From: Chloroflexi bacterium HGW-Chloroflexi-10
GTDB taxonomy: Bacteria; Chloroflexota; Anaerolineae; Anaerolineales; Anaerolineaceae
NCBI GenBank assembly: GCA_002840755.1
Contig: PHBZ01000044.1
Span: 1 to 44,429 of the forward strand
Direction: 5' to 3'
DNA: 44,429 nt
The notes under the pieces are model-generated. The model was not told the origin of the DNA. It made no database searches and worked only from the letters and a program-made list of their open reading frames with translations. Below are positions 42,154 to 44,429 of this stretch, piece by piece; positions within the stretch are counted from its first letter, which is position 1; each line of letters begins with the position of its first letter. The position numbers were made by a program, and so were the translations under genes.

Positions 42154-42597
42154 CTATGGACCAAAGATGCGATAGCGCTGAATGTTATATTGATAATACA
42201 AATAACATCCAATGCAAAAGCCGGCCAGGGCTATTCCTGAGGCAAGCATGACCATGCCTGCAAATATCCACGCCACAATTGGTTGTCCAATGGCGAAAAA
42301 TAGCTGTGCGAAGGCTAACAGGGTGGTGGCAATACTATTATTAAAACGCTGTAAACCAGGGTCTTCTTTCTCAGATATCAGATTTCGCCGTTTGAAAAGC
42401 CAGGAACCCAAACGAAAAATCAGGCTGAAGCGTTTTCCAAACAATGTCGTTGGCAATAAAATTAAAAACAAGACGGTGGTAATCCAGGTCTGTTGGGTGA
42501 ATAATGCAATTAATATACCCAATGCCAGTATGCTCCGATTCAGGCTCACTATAGGCATCGGAATTCCATCTTTTTGCATGTGAAGATTGTTTTGCAT
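42154..42597 (-). CDS. DUF4395 membrane protein
   Basis: This 147-residue protein has four predicted membrane spans. The motif RFNNSIATTLL (about residue 84) and the cysteine pair in the last span, GFCIGCYLYY (about residue 125), are typical of DUF4395. Proteins of this family are often encoded near thioredoxin-like or sulfur genes, and the CxxC pair suggests a redox or sulfur role, but none is proven. AAGGAG lies at ideal distance from the ATG. The upstream region has a promoter with a palindrome. Confidence 0.8.
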   Translation of the reverse strand: MQNNLHMQKDGIPMPIVSLNRSILALGILIALFTQQTWITTVLFLILLPTTLFGKRFSLIFRLGSWLFKRRNLISEKEDPGLQRFNNSIATTLLAFAQLFFAIGQPIVAWIFAGMVMLASGIALAGFCIGCYLYYQYNIQRYRIFGP

Positions 42598-42627
42598 ATT
42601 GAACTCCTTAGAAGGTTCGATGGGAAA

Positions 42628-42689
42628 TAATTTGGATATTTATACAATATTTATCCAAATTATACAATATGCTTATGGCTATGTATCAA
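42628..42689 (-). promoter_or_regulatory. promoter with operator-like palindrome for the DUF4395 gene
   Basis: On the minus strand TTGATA (42684-42689) and TATAAT (42659-42664) are 19 bases apart. Around and behind the expected start lies a perfect 11-base inverted repeat (42628-42638 and 42652-42662, arm TAATTTGGATA on the plus strand) with a 13-base centre. TATACAATAT also occurs twice, 20 bases apart (42641-42650, 42661-42670). Such a site is where a repressor would bind. Confidence 0.55.
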
Positions 42690-42769
42690 CTTTTCTTATC
42701 AATCTAAGAAAAACCAGTAATGTAACGGATTATACGGGAATGCCGGTTACAGTTTCCGTGCTTACTGTT

Positions 42770-43855
42770 TTACTGTTTTGTCCTGGTAATTTCTCCGCCA
42801 CCTAAAAGAATGTCATTTTCATAGAAAACTGCAAATTGGCCTGGCGTAGCATCACGGACTGGTTCGTCGAATTCTATTGTTGCCATTTGGTTAGTCTCCG
42901 GAATAACAGTAGCTGCTTGAAATTCAGCTTTGTAACGGATCTTAACCTCAGCACGAATAGGTTCTTTGGGAGCCTTACCCCTGAGCCAGTTAACCCCCTG
43001 TGTGTGAATGGATTTTTGATGCAGATCGTCAATAGTTCCGACGATTAACAGATTTTGTGGTGAGTTTTTCTCGATTACGTAAAGTGGTTCAGGTGCAGCC
43101 AGGCCAATTCCTTTGCGTTGTCCAATGGTATAAAAGGCCAATCCCTGGTGTTCTCCCAGGCGATTGCCATGCCTATCATATATCGGACCGGGTATGCCGA
43201 TTTGTGGTGCGTTGCGCATCAAGAAGTCGCGATAACTATGATCTGAAACAAAGCATAAATCCTGACTATCTTTTTTTTCAGCCATAGGAAGATCATATTT
43301 ATGTGCCATTTCACGAACTTCTGTTTTTAAATAATCTCCCAGAGGGAAAAGTGTATGGCGTAATTGTTGTTGGGTGAGCATACACATTACATAAGATTGG
43401 TCTTTTTTTTCATCTCGGGCGCGGCGAAGAAAAACCGTTCCATCATCACCTACAAACCTGCGAACATAATGGCCGGTTGCCAGGTAGTCCCCGCCCAATT
43501 CCTTCATTTTTTCAAATAGCAGTCCCCATTTCATTTCCTTATTGCAATGCACGCACGGGTTTGGGGTTTTGCCTTCTGCATAACCATCCAAAAAATATTG
43601 CACAATTTGTTTACGAAAAGTCTCAGCTGCATCCATTGTATGAAAGGGAATGCCCAATTGACGGGCTGATTTTCCGGCTTCTTCCATAGCCTGGGGAGTG
43701 CAGCATTTGTTTTCACATTCTTTGCCGGCTTCACTCCATAAATGCATCATTACACCGATGACCGGGTAACCTTGCTCTACTAAATTGGCAGCAACTACAG
43801 CACTATCAACACCGCCGCTAAGCGCGACAACTATTGTGGGTTTTTTCTCTGTCAT
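42770..43855 (-). CDS. mnmA: tRNA 2-thiouridylase MnmA
   Basis: This 361-residue enzyme makes 2-thiouridine at the wobble position of tRNAs for Glu, Gln and Lys. It has the PP-loop SGGVDSAVVA at residue 13, the first catalytic cysteine C101 in NPCVHCNKEMKWG and the second C201 in SQDLCFVSD. An additional cluster CENKCC near residue 47 is present. AAGGA precedes the ATG. A TTGACA on the minus strand at 43931-43936 probably belongs to its promoter. Length is normal. Confidence 0.95.
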   Translation of the reverse strand: MTEKKPTIVVALSGGVDSAVVAANLVEQGYPVIGVMMHLWSEAGKECENKCCTPQAMEEAGKSARQLGIPFHTMDAAETFRKQIVQYFLDGYAEGKTPNPCVHCNKEMKWGLLFEKMKELGGDYLATGHYVRRFVGDDGTVFLRRARDEKKDQSYVMCMLTQQQLRHTLFPLGDYLKTEVREMAHKYDLPMAEKKDSQDLCFVSDHSYRDFLMRNAPQIGIPGPIYDRHGNRLGEHQGLAFYTIGQRKGIGLAAPEPLYVIEKNSPQNLLIVGTIDDLHQKSIHTQGVNWLRGKAPKEPIRAEVKIRYKAEFQAATVIPETNQMATIEFDEPVRDATPGQFAVFYENDILLGGGEITRTKQ

Positions 43856-43886
43856 ATGATTGTCCTTACGTTTTATTTCTCAGACC

Positions 43887-43944
43887 TTGCAATCTGTAAT
43901 TTTTTATAATGAGAGAATGATAACATTTATTGTCAAGATTGCAA
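43887..43944. repeat. 9-base inverted repeat around the mnmA promoter
   Basis: TTGCAATCT at 43887-43895 and AGATTGCAA at 43936-43944 are perfect complements 40 bases apart. The outer arm overlaps the -35 box TTGACA of mnmA; the -10 box (CATTAT, 19-base spacer) is weak. Paired operators are possible but the spacing may also be chance. Confidence 0.35.
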
Positions 43945-43997
43945 ATTAACAAAAAGAGAGAGTCATCTGGTTGACACTTTTTTGTTCTGAGAATTGC

Positions 43998-44255
43998 TTA
44001 ATGAAGAAATGGTTTAATATGACGGAAAAAATGTTTTTCCAATCCACTGGTGTATAAACCCATGTTTTGGTTTAAGAGAGTCATCAGAAGCTGGTTATAA
44101 TGGTCGAGAACTGAATCAAAGGTAACATGCAAAACCTGCCGGGTATCAAATTGATCAAAAAGCAGGGACAATTGTTCACCAGGGATTTTTTCAATATTGG
44201 GACATTTTCCAAAACGGCACTGACTTGATAAGTTTTGCGATCTGTTTCTTAGCGG
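43998..44255 (-). pseudogene. unrecognised 3' gene fragment beside TnpB copy B
   Basis: A frame of 85 codons runs on the minus strand to the stop at 43998, with no plausible start codon and an in-frame stop just upstream, 11 bases from the element end. The translation has a normal protein composition, with SQCRFGKCPNIEKIPGEQL near its beginning and LEKHFFRHIKPFLH at its end. I do not recognise the family. It is probably the remains of a gene cut by the element or by decay. The stretch 43945-43997 holds nothing else that I can see. Confidence 0.4.
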
Positions 44256-44340
44256 TTAATGGAAAATGGTGAACCACCGCTAGGCTAAAGACCTAGCGGC
44301 TTCTTCCGACTTCAACGACGGTTGCCACCTTTTTACGGCT
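44253..44340 (-). ncRNA. omega-RNA 3' end with adjoining guide (copy B)
   Basis: On the minus strand a perfect 8-base-pair hairpin (arms at 44292-44299 and 44277-44284, 7-base loop) leads to the element end TTCAC at 44269. The next 16 bases, CATTTTCCATTAACCG (44268 down to 44253), would be the guide. The hairpin is fully paired, in contrast to copy A. The 5' limit is approximate. Confidence 0.6.
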
Positions 44341-44429
44341 GGATTTACACCCTCTCCACCGGCGTTACTTCGGGCAATTCCCGCCCTAGTTTTTGCTTCG
44401 TTTTCAATATTTATCGCCGCATTGTGGTC
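44269..44429 (-). mobile_element. IS200/IS605-type TnpB element, right end (copy B, truncated by window end)
   Basis: This is the second, inverted copy of the sequence at 1-138, with 23 more bases of tnpB upstream. The shared part stops exactly at the terminal TTCAC. The two copies point outward from the window, their guide ends inward. A window ending in the same repeat on both sides is what an assembly break at multi-copy elements would give. Confidence 0.85.
44280..44429 (-). CDS. tnpB: TnpB C-terminal fragment with RuvC-III motif, 5' partial
   Basis: An open frame of 49 codons plus stop enters from the window edge. It begins DHNAAINIENEAK, the third RuvC motif of TnpB (D-x-N-A-A-x-N-I), whose aspartate is the last catalytic residue. 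The remainder equals the tail of copy A with a few substitutions (GGEGVNP for GGEDVRP, KRW for KSW). The catalytic residue is intact, so this copy could be active if the rest is complete. Confidence 0.82.
   Translation of the reverse strand, partial: DHNAAINIENEAKTRAGIARSNAGGEGVNPAVKRWQPSLKSEEAARSLA

Noticed and set aside
1..44429. CRISPR arrays, tRNA or rRNA genes
   Set aside because: I scanned the intergenic stretches by eye and found no regularly spaced repeats, tRNA-like cloverleaf ends or rRNA sequence; a computed search could still find a missed tRNA.

Overview
The window looks like a chromosomal segment of a moderately low-GC member of Chloroflexota, most likely class Anaerolineae. 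This rests on the gene content and architecture: a complex I operon with two NuoM-type subunits, an ATP synthase b subunit fused to part of delta, an Agl23-like membrane glycosyltransferase fused to an NHL propeller, and an anaerobic ADP-forming acyl-CoA synthetase plus indolepyruvate oxidoreductase module. It is inferred by eye, not from a search. Both ends stop inside near-identical, inverted copies of the 3' end of an IS200/IS605-type TnpB element (about 7 mismatches in 138 bases). The window therefore probably ends where an assembly broke at repeats.

Layout. 1-138: TnpB copy A with the 3' end of its omega-RNA. 307-3278: envelope proteins, namely two SHOCT-like domain proteins, a 47-residue leaderless membrane protein and a lipoprotein. 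3405-12548: nuoA-H-J-K-L-M-M2-N, only the membrane arm of complex I. 12583-14860: atpI-B-E-F(b-delta), only the membrane sector and peripheral stalk of ATP synthase, closed by a strong terminator. 14976-16553: murE. 16604-24295 (minus strand): gmd, a tyrosine phosphatase, a MazG-like pyrophosphohydrolase, a LOG-family protein, proS, a helical repeat protein, rpsO and pnp. 24596-27031 (minus): clpC. 27306-28739: a GNAT protein and a YvlD/holin-like protein. 28792-32223 (minus): the Agl23-NHL fusion, divergent from an MFS transporter at 32491-33681. 33721-35311 (minus): ECF sigma factor plus DUF5667 membrane protein. 35499-36370: two Hsp20 genes behind a hairpin that hides the first Shine-Dalgarno sequence. 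36555-42085: lipoprotein, SUI1/eIF1-like factor, ADP-forming acyl-CoA synthetase and iorAB. 42154-43855 (minus): DUF4395 protein and mnmA. 43998-44255: an unrecognised broken reading frame. 44269-44429 (minus): TnpB copy B.

How the genes work together. The nuo and atp blocks supply the ion-translocating halves of complex I and ATP synthase. Their soluble partners (NuoB, C, D, E, F, G, I and all of F1) are not here and must be elsewhere if the complexes function. The acyl-CoA synthetase and iorAB together would ferment aromatic 2-oxoacids to arylacetates with ATP formation. clpC, the hsp20 pair and the ECF/DUF5667 pair are stress functions.

Several genes (2381, 12583, 27306) have a -10 box so close to the start codon that their transcripts should be leaderless. 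I found no tRNA, rRNA, CRISPR array, prophage or recognisable defence island. The most original candidates are the membrane-half-only bioenergetic locus with an atypical second NuoM, the putative hsp20 RNA thermometer, and the two TnpB/omega-RNA ends whose junctions expose their current guide sequences.
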